Assembly (NCBI GenBank): GCA_036703985.1
Contig: DATNQN010000071.1
Coordinates: 124,001 to 188,000 of the forward strand
DNA from: Leptolyngbyaceae cyanobacterium
GTDB lineage: Bacteria > Cyanobacteriota > Cyanobacteriia > Cyanobacteriales > Aerosakkonemataceae
Direction of reading: 5' to 3'
DNA length: 64,000 bases
This document shows positions 7,902 through 16,442 of this stretch, piece after piece. The translations under genes and the position numbers were made by a program. Under the pieces are notes generated by a model. It was not told where the DNA came from. It did no database searches and saw only the letters and a program-made list of their open reading frames with translations. Numbering within the stretch: the stretch's first letter is position 1; each line of letters begins with the position of its first letter.

Positions 7902-9422
7902 ATGTCTAACTCGCTCTCAGCATCAACGGAAGGATTGGCTCAAGTCGATCGATCGCGTCAGCGTCTTGGGTGGACGAAAACTAGTACGGCGCGTTGGTGG
8001 CAAGATGCTCATACTTCTAGAGCTACTTTACGTCGATTCTGGCAAGGAGAGCGGATTCAGCGAGAAATTTTTATTGCAATTTGTCAGGCGGTTGGCATTA
8101 GTAACTGGGAGTCAATAGCAGATAATTCTAATTTAGAATCTGATTCAATTTCAGAAGTTTCAATATCTCATATTGACTGGAGCGAAGCACCAGATATTGA
8201 AAGTTTTTACGGACGCGATCGCGAATTAGCACAACTAGAACAATGGATTACGAAAGAACGTTGCAAATTAGTAACTATTGTTGGTATCGGTGGTATTGGT
8301 AAAACTGCTCTGATACTAGCTTTGGCAGATCGGATTCAAGGAGAATTTGAATATGTAATTTGGCGATCGCTTCATTATTACCCATCAGTTATTTCTTTAC
8401 TAGATAGCATTTTGAGTAAGTTTGATCAACCCGTTGAGGAAGATATTAATAAAGGAGCAGTGCAACTAATCAACCAATTGCAAAAACATCGCTGTTTGTT
8501 GATATTAGATAGTTTAGAAACTGTTCTGGATAAAACAGAAGAAACAAATCAATACGCTCAACTGATACAACGATTAATTTCCAGCCGTCACCAAAGCAGC
8601 ATTCTAATTGCTAGTCGGGAAAAACCAAAATGGATTGAAACTGATGTAAAGGCTGTTGGTTATTTAAATCTACAAGGTTTGCGAAAACCAGAAGCTTTGG
8701 AGTTGTTGAAATCTAAAGGATTTACGGGTAAAGAATTGGGACTATCACCTTTAATTGAAATGTATCGTGGAAATCCTTTAGCTTTGAAACTGGTAATCCC
8801 ATTGATTGAATCACTATTTGGTAAAAATGTAGCAGCATTTTTGAATCAAAATACTTTAGTAATTGGCGATCGCTTACAAGCTATTCTGAAACAACAATTA
8901 GAGCAAATTTCCGATTCAGAACGAGATATCCTCTACTGGTTAGCTATTTGGCAAGAACCGATTTCTTTTGGTCGATTGCAATCTCATTTGTTGATATCTG
9001 TCGATCCAGCTACGGTTTTAGAAGGTATTGCGGCTTTGGAACGGCGATCGCTATTGGAAAAATGGATTACTGTTGATGAAGTGTCATTTACGTTACAACC
9101 GATCGTGATGAAAATGGTTACCGATCGGTTGGTGGAAAGCGCTATTCAAGAGATCGATCGCGTTGTGCAAAGCAACGATATTCGGCATTTTCAAATATTG
9201 CGAACTCACTGGTTACTGCGTCCCGGTACTGACGATATCGCAGGCGATCGCATTTTGCAGCAACTCCGAGAAAAACTGTGGTGCAGATATAATGCAATTC
9301 TGCCACAAACTCTTGAGCAAATTTTGTTACTCCTCAAAGATAAAACACCTTTAGCAATCGGCTATATCGGTTGCAATTTAATGGCTATTCTCAAACAGAT
9401 AAAACCAGAAACGATGAAATGA
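7902..9422 (+). CDS. NB-ARC (STAND) NTPase with N-terminal HTH-like region, short form
   Basis: The 506-residue protein starts at the ATG whose product begins MSNSLSASTEGL, the usual start in this cyanobacterial family; an upstream in-frame ATG at 7848 overlaps the preceding gene. Residues about 1-75 resemble the HTH-like region of cyanobacterial NB-ARC proteins. The P-loop GIGGIGKTAL is at 128-137 and Walker B (LLILDS) at 199-204, followed by the winged-helix part of the NB-ARC. STAND NTPases oligomerise on sensing a ligand and trigger an effector. The protein stops just after IGYIGCNLM, near residue 490, where longer relatives continue into pentapeptide or WD40 sensor repeats. It therefore appears to lack a sensor domain. 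Confidence 0.8.
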   Translation: MSNSLSASTEGLAQVDRSRQRLGWTKTSTARWWQDAHTSRATLRRFWQGERIQREIFIAICQAVGISNWESIADNSNLESDSISEVSISHIDWSEAPDIESFYGRDRELAQLEQWITKERCKLVTIVGIGGIGKTALILALADRIQGEFEYVIWRSLHYYPSVISLLDSILSKFDQPVEEDINKGAVQLINQLQKHRCLLILDSLETVLDKTEETNQYAQLIQRLISSRHQSSILIASREKPKWIETDVKAVGYLNLQGLRKPEALELLKSKGFTGKELGLSPLIEMYRGNPLALKLVIPLIESLFGKNVAAFLNQNTLVIGDRLQAILKQQLEQISDSERDILYWLAIWQEPISFGRLQSHLLISVDPATVLEGIAALERRSLLEKWITVDEVSFTLQPIVMKMVTDRLVESAIQEIDRVVQSNDIRHFQILRTHWLLRPGTDDIAGDRILQQLREKLWCRYNAILPQTLEQILLLLKDKTPLAIGYIGCNLMAILKQIKPETMK

Positions 9423-9526
9423 GAAGTCTTGATTGGCAGTTAAGTAAAATTCCGTAATACAATAAGTGCTAATGAAGTCATTGGTTATCGGTAATGGGAA
9501 TTAAAGGACGAACGATCGATCGCAAA

Positions 9527-9561
9527 TGACCAATGACCAATGACAAATGACCAATGACCAA
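9527..9561. repeat. Heptameric short tandem repeat (TGACCAA)
   Basis: Five consecutive heptamers (TGACCAA x2, TGACAAA, TGACCAA x2) end 8 bp before the second reverse transcriptase gene. The complementary run GTCATTGGT near 9477-9485 could pair with it, giving a loose hairpin of roughly 80 nt. The same heptamer family occurs at 32228-32310, upstream of glgB. Confidence 0.75.
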
Positions 9562-9569
9562 TTACGATT

Positions 9570-11012
9570 ATGACAGACCAACAGCCCAGAACTCGTCAAG
9601 AACTGTACGATCGCATTCGTCAAACTTCCAGGGAAGAAGTGATTCTGGAAGAAATGATTCGCCTGGGCTTTTGGCCCGCTCAAGGGGAAGTACCAACCGA
9701 TCCGGCTGATGAAATACGTCGTCGAGGAGAAATTCAGCGAGAACTGGGCGAACTTTACAAGCAAAACCGCAAACTGCACAACGAAGAATATCTCAAAAAG
9801 CAATTTTACAAACAACGCTTAGAAGAGTCGAAGCGGAAACAGGAAGAAAACAAACAACGGCGGGAAAGAGAAAGACAAGAACGGGCAGAAGCTTGGCGAC
9901 AAAGGAAAGAGCAGGATATTGTTTATTTAGGCGATCGCGTTTCTGGCGGTCTGAACTACACTGAATGCAATCTAGAACGGTTGCAAAGTTACGGCTTACC
10001 CGATTACGGTACGGCAGAACAAATTGCCACGGCAATGGGAATTACGATCGGGCAATTACGTTTTTTAGCATTTTCTCGCAAAACTTCCCCCATTTCTCAT
10101 TATATTCGCTTCAAAATTCCCAAAAAAACCGGAGGCGAAAGAATTATTTCTGCCCCCATGCCTCGCCTCAAAAAAACACAATATTGGATACTTAAAAATA
10201 TATTAGAAAAAGTCGAACTGCACGACGCCGCTCACGGTTTTCGTCCGGGACGTTCCATCGTCAGCAACGCACAAAATCACGTTGGTGCAGAAGCAATTAT
10301 TAATTTCGATTTAAAAGACTTTTTTCCTTCGATTTCCTATCAACGAATTAAAGGACTTTTTCAATCATTAGGATACTCAGAAGCAGCCGCTACTATTTTC
10401 GGTTTACTTTGCACAGAACCCGATATTGAAGAAGTAGAATTAGATGGCAAAACCTACTACGTAGCGCTGACAGAACGCCACTTACCCCAAGGCGCACCAA
10501 CCAGTCCAGCGATTACAAATATTCTCTGTCGCCGACTCGACCGCCGCCTCGCTCAAATGGCTGAGAAATTCGGTTTTGTTTATACTCGTTACGCTGACGA
10601 TTTAACTTTCTCTGCTTCCGGTGATAATCGTCGCCATATTTGTAATGTCCTCAGAAATACGGAATCAATTGTTGACCACGAAGGATTTGCGATTAATGAA
10701 GAGAAAACCCGCATTCTCCGCAATTCCGTACAACAAGATGTCACTGGGGTAGTAGTGAATAGCAAACCAAATGTTGATAAAAAAACTTTGAAACGTTTTC
10801 GCGCTACTTTATATCAAATTGAAAAAGATGGTATTGAAGGGAAATTTTGGGGTAATTCTTCTGATGTGATGGCCTCGATTCATGGATTTGCTAATTTCGT
10901 GGCGATGGTTAACCCCCAATTAGGGGCAGAATTTCAAGCACAGGTGAAACGGATTAAAGAGGGCAGGGTAAAGGGGGAAATGGGAAAGGGGAAAGGGGGA
11001 GAAATAATTTAA
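9570..11012 (+). CDS. Retron-type reverse transcriptase with coiled-coil N-terminus (RT 2)
   Basis: In this 480-residue protein, residues about 1-40 form a helical motif (EVILEEMIRLGFWP) and 50-115 a highly charged coiled coil. The polymerase covers about 120-460: NAQNH (233-237, retron NAxxH), DLKDFF (247-252), QGAPTSP (307-313), YADD (341-344) and VTG (391-393). The retron-specific motifs place it with retron enzymes rather than group II introns or diversity-generating elements. I cannot identify an msr-msd in the 147 bp upstream. The N-terminal extension may replace a separate effector or bind a partner. The last 15 or so residues are Gly/Lys-rich and encoded by GGGGAAA-like repeats, so the natural C-terminus may have been extended. 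Base composition matches the chromosome. Confidence 0.88.
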   Translation: MTDQQPRTRQELYDRIRQTSREEVILEEMIRLGFWPAQGEVPTDPADEIRRRGEIQRELGELYKQNRKLHNEEYLKKQFYKQRLEESKRKQEENKQRRERERQERAEAWRQRKEQDIVYLGDRVSGGLNYTECNLERLQSYGLPDYGTAEQIATAMGITIGQLRFLAFSRKTSPISHYIRFKIPKKTGGERIISAPMPRLKKTQYWILKNILEKVELHDAAHGFRPGRSIVSNAQNHVGAEAIINFDLKDFFPSISYQRIKGLFQSLGYSEAAATIFGLLCTEPDIEEVELDGKTYYVALTERHLPQGAPTSPAITNILCRRLDRRLAQMAEKFGFVYTRYADDLTFSASGDNRRHICNVLRNTESIVDHEGFAINEEKTRILRNSVQQDVTGVVVNSKPNVDKKTLKRFRATLYQIEKDGIEGKFWGNSSDVMASIHGFANFVAMVNPQLGAEFQAQVKRIKEGRVKGEMGKGKGGEII

Positions 11013-11106
11013 CTATCATCTTCTCTCCTGCTCCCCAATTTTCTTTAATGACAATGAATTAGCCCTGGGGGATAGGGGAAAGGGGGAGATAAATACAATT
11101 AATTTT

Positions 11107-11219
11107 CATCCTTCAGACTTCATCCTTCAGACTTCATCCTTCAGACTTCAGACTTCAGACTTCAGATTTCATCCTTCATCCTTCAGATTTCATCCTTCAG
11201 ACTTCATCCTGTTCATCCT
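11107..11219. repeat. Long STRR tract (CATCCTT / CAGACTT heptamers)
   Basis: About 113 bp are built from two alternating heptamers, CATCCTT and CAGACTT, with a few TTTCATC variants. The 384-bp gap between RT 2 and the HprK-like gene (11013-11396) otherwise shows only purine-rich GGGGAGA runs and no convincing gene. An open frame without a start codon near 11231-11371 was not accepted. Confidence 0.8.
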
Positions 11220-11396
11220 TTAATCCTTAAATCCCGATCCAGGCTTCATCAAGTATTTATCGATCGTCGGCCAGAAATTATTAATTCTTCAACCAAAATT
11301 CCTCTACCATTAGGCATACTTTTAGAAGAGCAGCTAATTAGGGCTCCTGGTAGCAGTTCGCCTACCGAGTAAAAATCTAAAACTAATTGCCAGTCA

Positions 11397-12350
11397 ATGT
11401 ATTATCAAACTGCTTACGGGCTGGGTATCCAGTCTGAGTTGCCGCTACCAGCGCTCGTGTCAGGAGCTACCACCGTGGATGTGGTAGTCAAAATGGGAAA
11501 AGTAGACCGAACTGTATCGGAAATCGCTAGTCCGAGTAATTTTTTGTTACGCGCTTCTCAAGAAGAAGCTTGCTTTTATTGTGAAAAAGTGGGCGCTTTC
11601 TTGGTAAAAAATGGACGAGAAATTATCGTAGATGCGAATTTAGGTGTAGATGAGAGAGTACTTAGTCATTTTCTCGTAGGTTTACCTTTAGCAATGTTGC
11701 TGCACCAGCGGGGTTTACTAATTCTTCATGGTAGTGCTGTGGCTATTAATGGTGCGGTGGTGGCATTTGTTGGGAGGTCTGGGGCGGGAAAGTCTACGAT
11801 CGCGGCAACTTTTCATCGCGACAATTATCCGATAGTAACCGATGATATTTTAGCGGTTGATATTAATATTAGCGGTAATATCAGGGTGATTCCCAGTTAC
11901 CCTCAACTGAGGTTATGGCCGGAAACGATTAATTTTTTGGGAGAAGTGCCGGAAAATTTACCACAAGTTTATCCAAAGGCAGAGAAACGGGCAAAAACTC
12001 TTAATAGTCAGTTTCAACTAACACCACTTCCTCTTCAAGGAATTTATGTATTAGATCGGGGTAACGATCGCGAAATCGAAGTTCTGAAACCGCAGGCAGC
12101 ATTTTTGGAAATAGCTCGCCAATGTTATCCAAATTTTGATTTATTAACTGCGATCGGTACGAGCGAATTCAAATTTCAGCAGTGCATTAAATTAGCTCGT
12201 CGCTTGCGTGTTTGTCGGTTGAAAAGACCCCGTGATTTGTCTTCCCTACCAGAATTAACTAAATTAGTTGAAGCAGATATTTTATCGAGTAAAAATGATA
12301 AAGCCCAACTCGTTAGGCAGGCGATTACCACAGAGTTGGGCTGCATTTAA
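11397..12350 (+). CDS. HPr kinase/phosphorylase-like P-loop kinase
   Basis: This 317-residue protein has the HprK-like fold: LILHGSAVAINGAVVAFVGRSGAGKST contains the HGSA element (111-114) and the P-loop (126-133), followed by TDDILAV, the acidic motif expected after the P-loop. The N-terminal 95 residues are a beta-rich domain of unknown ligand. Such HprK-like serine kinases occur outside sugar transport, often near PqqD, asparagine-synthetase or RiPP genes, where some phosphorylate peptides. No such partner is seen here, so the substrate is unknown. The start follows an AT-rich leader without a clear Shine-Dalgarno sequence. It is convergent with the next small gene. Confidence 0.75.
   Translation: MYYQTAYGLGIQSELPLPALVSGATTVDVVVKMGKVDRTVSEIASPSNFLLRASQEEACFYCEKVGAFLVKNGREIIVDANLGVDERVLSHFLVGLPLAMLLHQRGLLILHGSAVAINGAVVAFVGRSGAGKSTIAATFHRDNYPIVTDDILAVDINISGNIRVIPSYPQLRLWPETINFLGEVPENLPQVYPKAEKRAKTLNSQFQLTPLPLQGIYVLDRGNDREIEVLKPQAAFLEIARQCYPNFDLLTAIGTSEFKFQQCIKLARRLRVCRLKRPRDLSSLPELTKLVEADILSSKNDKAQLVRQAITTELGCI
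12302..12342. terminator. Possible bidirectional terminator overlapping the HprK-like 3' end
   Basis: AGCCCAACTC (12302-12311) and GAGTTGGGCT (12333-12342) are perfect 10-bp arms around a 21-nt loop, inside the last codons of the HprK-like gene and just before its TAA. It lies between convergent genes and is followed by ATTTAATTT. The long loop and lack of a strong T-run make termination uncertain. Confidence 0.35.
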
Positions 12351-12373
12351 TTTAAAAAGAAGGTTAAACCAAT

Positions 12374-12529
12374 CTAAGCATCTATTTCTTCTTCAGCACC
12401 TTCTGCGGCAGCAGACTGGTTGCGTCTTCGGGAAGAAAAATTGCCTGTCATTTTGCGTTTGCGATACTTTCTTGCGTATGCTTGGTTACGCAGTGCTTTT
12501 TCTTTTTTTAGATTGCGGCGTTTCGCCAT
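12374..12529 (-). CDS. Small basic conserved cyanobacterial protein (51 aa)
   Basis: The reverse strand encodes MAKRRNLKKEKALRNQAYAR followed by KYRKRK, then a Ser/Arg segment and an acidic tail ending EEEIDA. AGG lies 7 nt before the ATG. The N-terminal half is extremely basic, like small ribosome- or RNA-associated proteins, and I recall close relatives annotated only as hypothetical in many cyanobacteria. The function is unknown. The reading was verified codon by codon. It is convergent with the HprK-like gene, and the RRM-protein gene lies about 350 bp further along on the same strand. Confidence 0.7.
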   Translation of the reverse strand: MAKRRNLKKEKALRNQAYARKYRKRKMTGNFSSRRRNQSAAAEGAEEEIDA

Positions 12530-12877
12530 TTTGACCTCATTGTTCAAAAAAACAGCAGCACTTCTAGATATTATTAAGTTGCTACTATCCTTAGGTACGA
12601 TTAGGGTTTTTGCTTAACCTTTTTCAGGTAAGCTATGCTAGGATATCACAGGTAAAATGGGGGTGTCAATCAACACAAACTTCTCTGATTTCCGAGTGTT
12701 TGCTTATGTTGAATTAAACCGCTAACTGGAATATATGTTGAAATTTGAAAGAAGAATCTAGAATTCTCGCTTGTCAGAATTGAGTAGATAATCTCGATGT
12801 TATTGTTTTGTACTGGGAAAAATTAGTCGATCGATCTCCCCATTTTCCCGATCGAAATAAATGATGCTCCAGCAGCT
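12530..12877. other. Intergenic region without a recognised gene
   Basis: This 348-bp region lies upstream of the small basic protein gene and downstream of the RRM gene, both on the reverse strand. It should contain the promoter of the former and the terminator of the latter. I see no structured RNA, repeat or supported open frame; a short TCTAGAATTCTCGC STRR-like fragment lies near 12756-12770. Confidence 0.5.
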
Positions 12878-13156
12878 TTACCACCGAGATCGATCGCTGG
12901 CTGGGCGGTTGTTTTCTTGGGGTCTAGCTTTGTTAACTCGTAATTGCCTTCCCATCCATTCATGGGAGTTCAATTCAGAGATCGCTACTTCCTCTTGGGC
13001 GTCGTCGAGCATTTCTACAAAGGCAAAACCGCGCATCCTCCCCGTTTCTCTATCTACGGGTAGAACTACTCGTTTAACAGAACCGTATTCTTTAAATAAT
13101 TGTGTAATATCTTCGGAAGTGGCTTTGTAAGACAAGTTGCCAACGTAAATAGTCAT
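12878..13156 (-). CDS. RRM-type RNA-binding protein (cyanobacterial Rbp)
   Basis: The 92-residue protein is a single RNA-recognition motif with RNP2 IYVGNL at residues 3-8 and RNP1 RGFAFVEM near 42-49, plus a short Arg/Asn-rich tail. Cyanobacterial Rbp proteins bind RNA; many are cold-induced, and some localise photosynthesis mRNAs near the thylakoid. This one has a short tail without a long glycine-rich segment. The 330-bp upstream stretch could be a regulatory leader, as in cold-induced rbp genes. The rpsU (S21) gene that often follows rbp in cyanobacteria is not present. Confidence 0.9.
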   Translation of the reverse strand: MTIYVGNLSYKATSEDITQLFKEYGSVKRVVLPVDRETGRMRGFAFVEMLDDAQEEVAISELNSHEWMGRQLRVNKARPQENNRPASDRSRW

Positions 13157-13485
13157 AAAAAAATGTATTCCATCAGCTTCAGCAATTTAGATGAAGGGTG
13201 TTTGAACAATATCGAGAAGATACTATTTCCGTTCAGCTAAAAAGTTTTTATAACTTTCCCGGATGTGCGAGCTTGGTTTTCGCGATCGCTAGTGGCTTCC
13301 CCGATTATGTTATTAGTCCTTCTATCTGTGTTTGCGATCATTATAGCTGGGTCTGTCAATCGTTGTTAGTACTTAATTTGACACTGTAAAAATATTTTAG
13401 TAGTACTGAATATTCTGGGATTCTAGGTAGCTCGGTGTCTTGAGGGTTTACAAAGAGGGGCCATCGCCCTACCGCGTAATCCCTA
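13157..13485. other. Upstream region of the RRM gene, no gene seen
   Basis: These 329 bp precede the reverse-strand RRM gene. They likely hold its promoter and leader and the terminator of the small secreted-protein gene. Open frames here lack support. I recognised no conserved motif beyond AT-rich stretches near 13385-13410. Confidence 0.45.
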
Positions 13486-13674
13486 CTAGTCTAAAGAAGT
13501 AGCCTGGGAATCTACCTGAGGGATGTCCATCCCTGGCGAGCTATTCAGTAAACTTACGGTTAATGAGGCATTTTTCCCGAAAAGCAGTTCTCCTTTGGTT
13601 TGCTGTGAACTAACTCCCAAGAAAAAGTTAAGTAACAAAGTCATTGCAGCGGCTAGCATTAATTTTTCAAACAT
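13486..13674 (-). CDS. Small putative secreted protein (62 aa)
   Basis: The frame starts MFEKLMLAAAMTLLLNFFLG, a hydrophobic segment that could be a signal peptide or membrane anchor, followed by a polar 40-residue tail. GAGGAAG lies a few bases before the ATG, a good ribosome site. I recognise no family. The evidence is the ribosome site plus the N-terminal hydrophobic pattern; it could be a small membrane protein or a chance frame. Confidence 0.4.
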   Translation of the reverse strand: MFEKLMLAAAMTLLLNFFLGVSSQQTKGELLFGKNASLTVSLLNSSPGMDIPQVDSQATSLD

Positions 13675-14000
13675 GGCTTACTTCCTCAAAACTGTCTAAG
13701 TACCGTAGAACTACCCATAGTTTTAATATCTTTCTTTTGGCGGAAAGTTTTTGTGATACAAATCGATCGAAAAAGGTGACAATGATCTGGTTGTCGTGCG
13801 ATCGCGATCGCACCTGTTAATTTAGTACTTAGATTAACTAGTAAACTTTTTCACTGAGAATCAAGTATCAGGTGGAAGAGCCAGCAAGCAGAAGATTAAA
13901 AATCAGCCAATTTAACCTGATTATCTTCATATACAGAATAAATTAGCTTTTTGCAAGCTAATGTGAAGATTGAGTTGTTTTTTCACCAGTAAGGAAGCGA
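13675..14000. other. Divergent intergenic region upstream of hisA
   Basis: These 326 bp separate the small reverse-strand gene from hisA and should hold both promoters. The main landmark is a perfect 18-bp palindrome at 13796-13813 made of two overlapping HIP1 octamers (GTGCGATCGCGATCGCAC). No gene was seen. Confidence 0.5.
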
Positions 14001-14774
14001 ATGGAAGTTATCCCAGCCATTGATTTATTAGAAGGAAGGTGTGTCCGCCTGTATCAGGGAGACTACTCTCAGTCTCAAGTGTTCGATGAAAATCCCAGCG
14101 CTGTAGCAAAACAATGGGTAGAGCAAGGAGCCACCAGGCTGCACGTAGTAGACTTGGATGGTGCTAAAACCGGAAACTTGGTAAATTTACCAGCCATTGA
14201 AGCGATCGTCCAAGCGATCCCCATACCAGTACAACTCGGAGGTGGGTTGCGCGATCGAGCCAGAGTTGCCCAAATGTTAAGTATTGGCGTACAGCGAGTA
14301 ATTTTAGGCACTGTGGCGGTAGAAAATCCTCAGCTAGTAGGTGAACTCTGCCAAGAATTTCCCGGACGCATAGTAGTGGGAATTGATGCGCGAAATGGAA
14401 TGGTAGCAACTCGCGGTTGGCTGGAAACTTCCCAAGTAGCAGCTGTGGATTTGGCAAGACGAATGGCCGATCTAAGTGCTGCGGCTATTATTTATACCGA
14501 TATTCATCGAGATGGTACTTTGCAAGGGCCAAATATCGAAGCATTGAGAGAACTAGCAAGCTGTATTTCTATTCCCACGATCGCTTCTGGTGGGGTAAGC
14601 TGTCTGACGGATCTTTTCAGTTTGCTAGCATTGGAACCTTTGGGAGTAAATGGGGTAATTGTCGGTCGGGCTTTATACACCGGCGACCTTTCCCTCTCGG
14701 AAGCCGTCAAAGCAGTAGGTTCCGGACGTTTACAAGATATCCCCCCTGATTTGGGCTTTTCCGCTTTTGCATAA
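14001..14774 (+). CDS. hisA: Phosphoribosylformimino-5-aminoimidazole carboxamide ribotide isomerase
   Basis: HisA catalyses the fourth step of histidine synthesis, an Amadori rearrangement of ProFAR to PRFAR, in the cytoplasm. The 257-residue protein is a complete TIM barrel. It starts [20 protein letters not shown], with the catalytic base Asp8 in AIDL; the second catalytic Asp is in [11 protein letters not shown] (TD(I)xxDG), and the phosphate-binding loops GGGLR and IASGGV are present. AAGGAAG precedes the ATG at good spacing. It stands alone, without other his genes, as is usual in cyanobacteria. Confidence 0.96.
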   Translation: MEVIPAIDLLEGRCVRLYQGDYSQSQVFDENPSAVAKQWVEQGATRLHVVDLDGAKTGNLVNLPAIEAIVQAIPIPVQLGGGLRDRARVAQMLSIGVQRVILGTVAVENPQLVGELCQEFPGRIVVGIDARNGMVATRGWLETSQVAAVDLARRMADLSAAAIIYTDIHRDGTLQGPNIEALRELASCISIPTIASGGVSCLTDLFSLLALEPLGVNGVIVGRALYTGDLSLSEAVKAVGSGRLQDIPPDLGFSAFA

Positions 14775-16442
14775 ATTAAAGTCGGAAGGATGAAGTCAGA
14801 ATTCTCGCCCGTCAGAATACAACTCTCTTTTGTTACTCTCACTAGAGAATATCCTGGAACTATTAGACATCTCCAAAAAAGAAAGGTGCCTTACGTGAAA
14901 CCATTGTAGAGACGTTGCATAGAAAGTCTCTACAATCTTTTCTAGAGAGGTTTATTAGACCTCTCATTACACTTCTCATCTCAAAACTACTCTCAATGCG
15001 GTGCAATAGTGAAAAAATCTCTACCCGTTCGCACTCATATTAGTCAGTGCGGATGTGTGTTGCATAGGGATGAAAACGCCGCAGATTTTCCTAAAAATGT
15101 TTGGCTGTTCTCTCAAAGCTATTTTGGAAAGCTTTGGTCAAATTTAGAATAATTCAAGGCGATACGGCTTTAATCAACTAGCACTTACCTGCTAATTTAG
15201 CATCGTCAATACTACTGAATAACCTGTTGTTTATACGGTATGCGATTATGTACCCGATTTTTTCCATCTCTGAGCGGATGTTGAGTAAATCTAAGGATAG
15301 AGTGCATTATATAGAATTATTCCATCACCATAGAAGCAAAATAAACTGGTAATCTTTATTTTTGAGTAGAGATGGCAATCTAACAATGGGAGATTAGGAA
15401 ATTAAAGACTATTTAAAGTTATACTAATTTGGTTATCGGATGTTATCATAAATACAGTTTGCTTTTATAACAAAAATATGTACACGGGCATTAATTCTCA
15501 GCCAAACTAAGCCCAACTGATTGCTATTGCGTAAATCCGGGGTCTGGTGGTGGAAGATGATGACTAGTCGCCTAAAATCGCCCAAAAACGCTTTTTTAGG
15601 AGAACCGGAGAATTATGCCCTAAACTAACTGTCTTGAGGTGAAAAAGATCGCCAAAATCAGTTTGCGGTCTGTGAGATACCAACCGCTGCCTGTAGACCA
15701 CGGCTATGCGATTGCCTACCGTCAAATCAGTGCCTAAAATCACGAAATCAGGCGGTACACGAGTATAAAAAGCTGTAAAACTCAAGACGATAAACAGAGG
15801 TGCAACTCTTTCGTGCCAATTATTTATACTCTTTTTTGTCATACCTGCGCTTTCAAGGAAAGTTGGAAAGCTAAGGCTGAAAACTGGAAACTTTAAGGCG
15901 AGAGTGACCAAAAGGGTAGTAGCCATAGTCTACAAGGGAGAAGATCCGAAAAACTTTCTTTTTGTTAAGAGAATAAAAAATTAAATAAAATCAAGCTTTT
16001 CTGAGAATTTCCTCCCTCTGTTGGGCATACTAAAACAGGCCAAAAAATCAGCAATGGTTGTTATAGTTTTCACGATCGCGCAGTAGAGTTTTTTCCCAGA
16101 TCTGGACAAGGGACGCCAGGGATGGGGTGTATAGAGGAAGTACGATTCTTCTATTCCCTAACCCCTAGAACCTCTGCCCAAAAAGAACTTTTTTTTGCCA
16201 GTGAAAAATATATATACCAACATTGTTGGTAAAACCTGAAAGCGGGGTAACATCTGGGCTTTTTGTTTTACATATTTAAAAAAAATTTACTCCCTTTATT
16301 TTATGTAGTTTGCTATGCTACCTAAGGCAAGGCCACTGAAGCACAAATTTTGAAGACACTGGTTTTCTGGCGGCTTCACCCGAACCGCACTATATCAACA
16401 TCCGCCTGATTTTGGAACGGTTAAAGGAGATCCACCTCAGTC
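14775..16442. other. 1.7-kb stretch without a convincing gene
   Basis: No frame here has coding character or a credible ribosome site; a 120-codon reverse frame at 15564-15926 was rejected. Landmarks are an 11-bp inverted repeat at 14903-14936, a hairpin-rich segment near 16108-16180 (GGGGT/ACCCC and TAGAGGAA/TTCTTCTA) followed by a run of eight Ts at 16189-16196, and a near-perfect palindrome ACCAACATTGTTGGT at 16216-16230. The last 200 bp likely hold the WD40 gene promoter. The segment may encode an unrecognised RNA or be a decayed gene; HIP1 sites are rare in it. Confidence 0.5.
14903..14936. repeat. Inverted repeat ATTGTAGAGAC
   Basis: Perfect 11-bp arms (14903-14913 and 14926-14936) enclose a 12-nt loop GTTGCATAGAAA. 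The sequence resembles the dispersed TGTAGAGACGTTGCATGCAACGTCTCTACA-type element of cyanobacteria, shortened in the centre. It may also act as the hisA terminator, since TCTTTT follows. Confidence 0.65.

Noticed and set aside
9477-9561. Heptamer hairpin as the msr-msd of RT 2
   Set aside because: Pairing is explained by the TGACCAA tandem repeat found elsewhere, and no AGC branch site with a1/a2 repeats is visible.
9570-11012. RT 2 as a group II intron or diversity-generating reverse transcriptase
   Set aside because: It has retron NAxxH and VTG motifs and lacks maturase or endonuclease domains, a template repeat or a variable target gene.
11107-11219. Repeat tract considered as a CRISPR array
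   Set aside because: Units are 7-14 bp with no unique spacers and no cas genes; it is an STRR tract.
11231-11371. Possible lasso-type precursor peptide ending SSSPTE before the HprK-like kinase
   Set aside because: The frame has no ATG, GTG or TTG start and no leader-peptidase, PqqD or cyclase genes are near.
15564-15926. 120-codon open frame on the reverse strand
   Set aside because: No ribosome site, no recognisable family and atypical composition; likely a chance frame.
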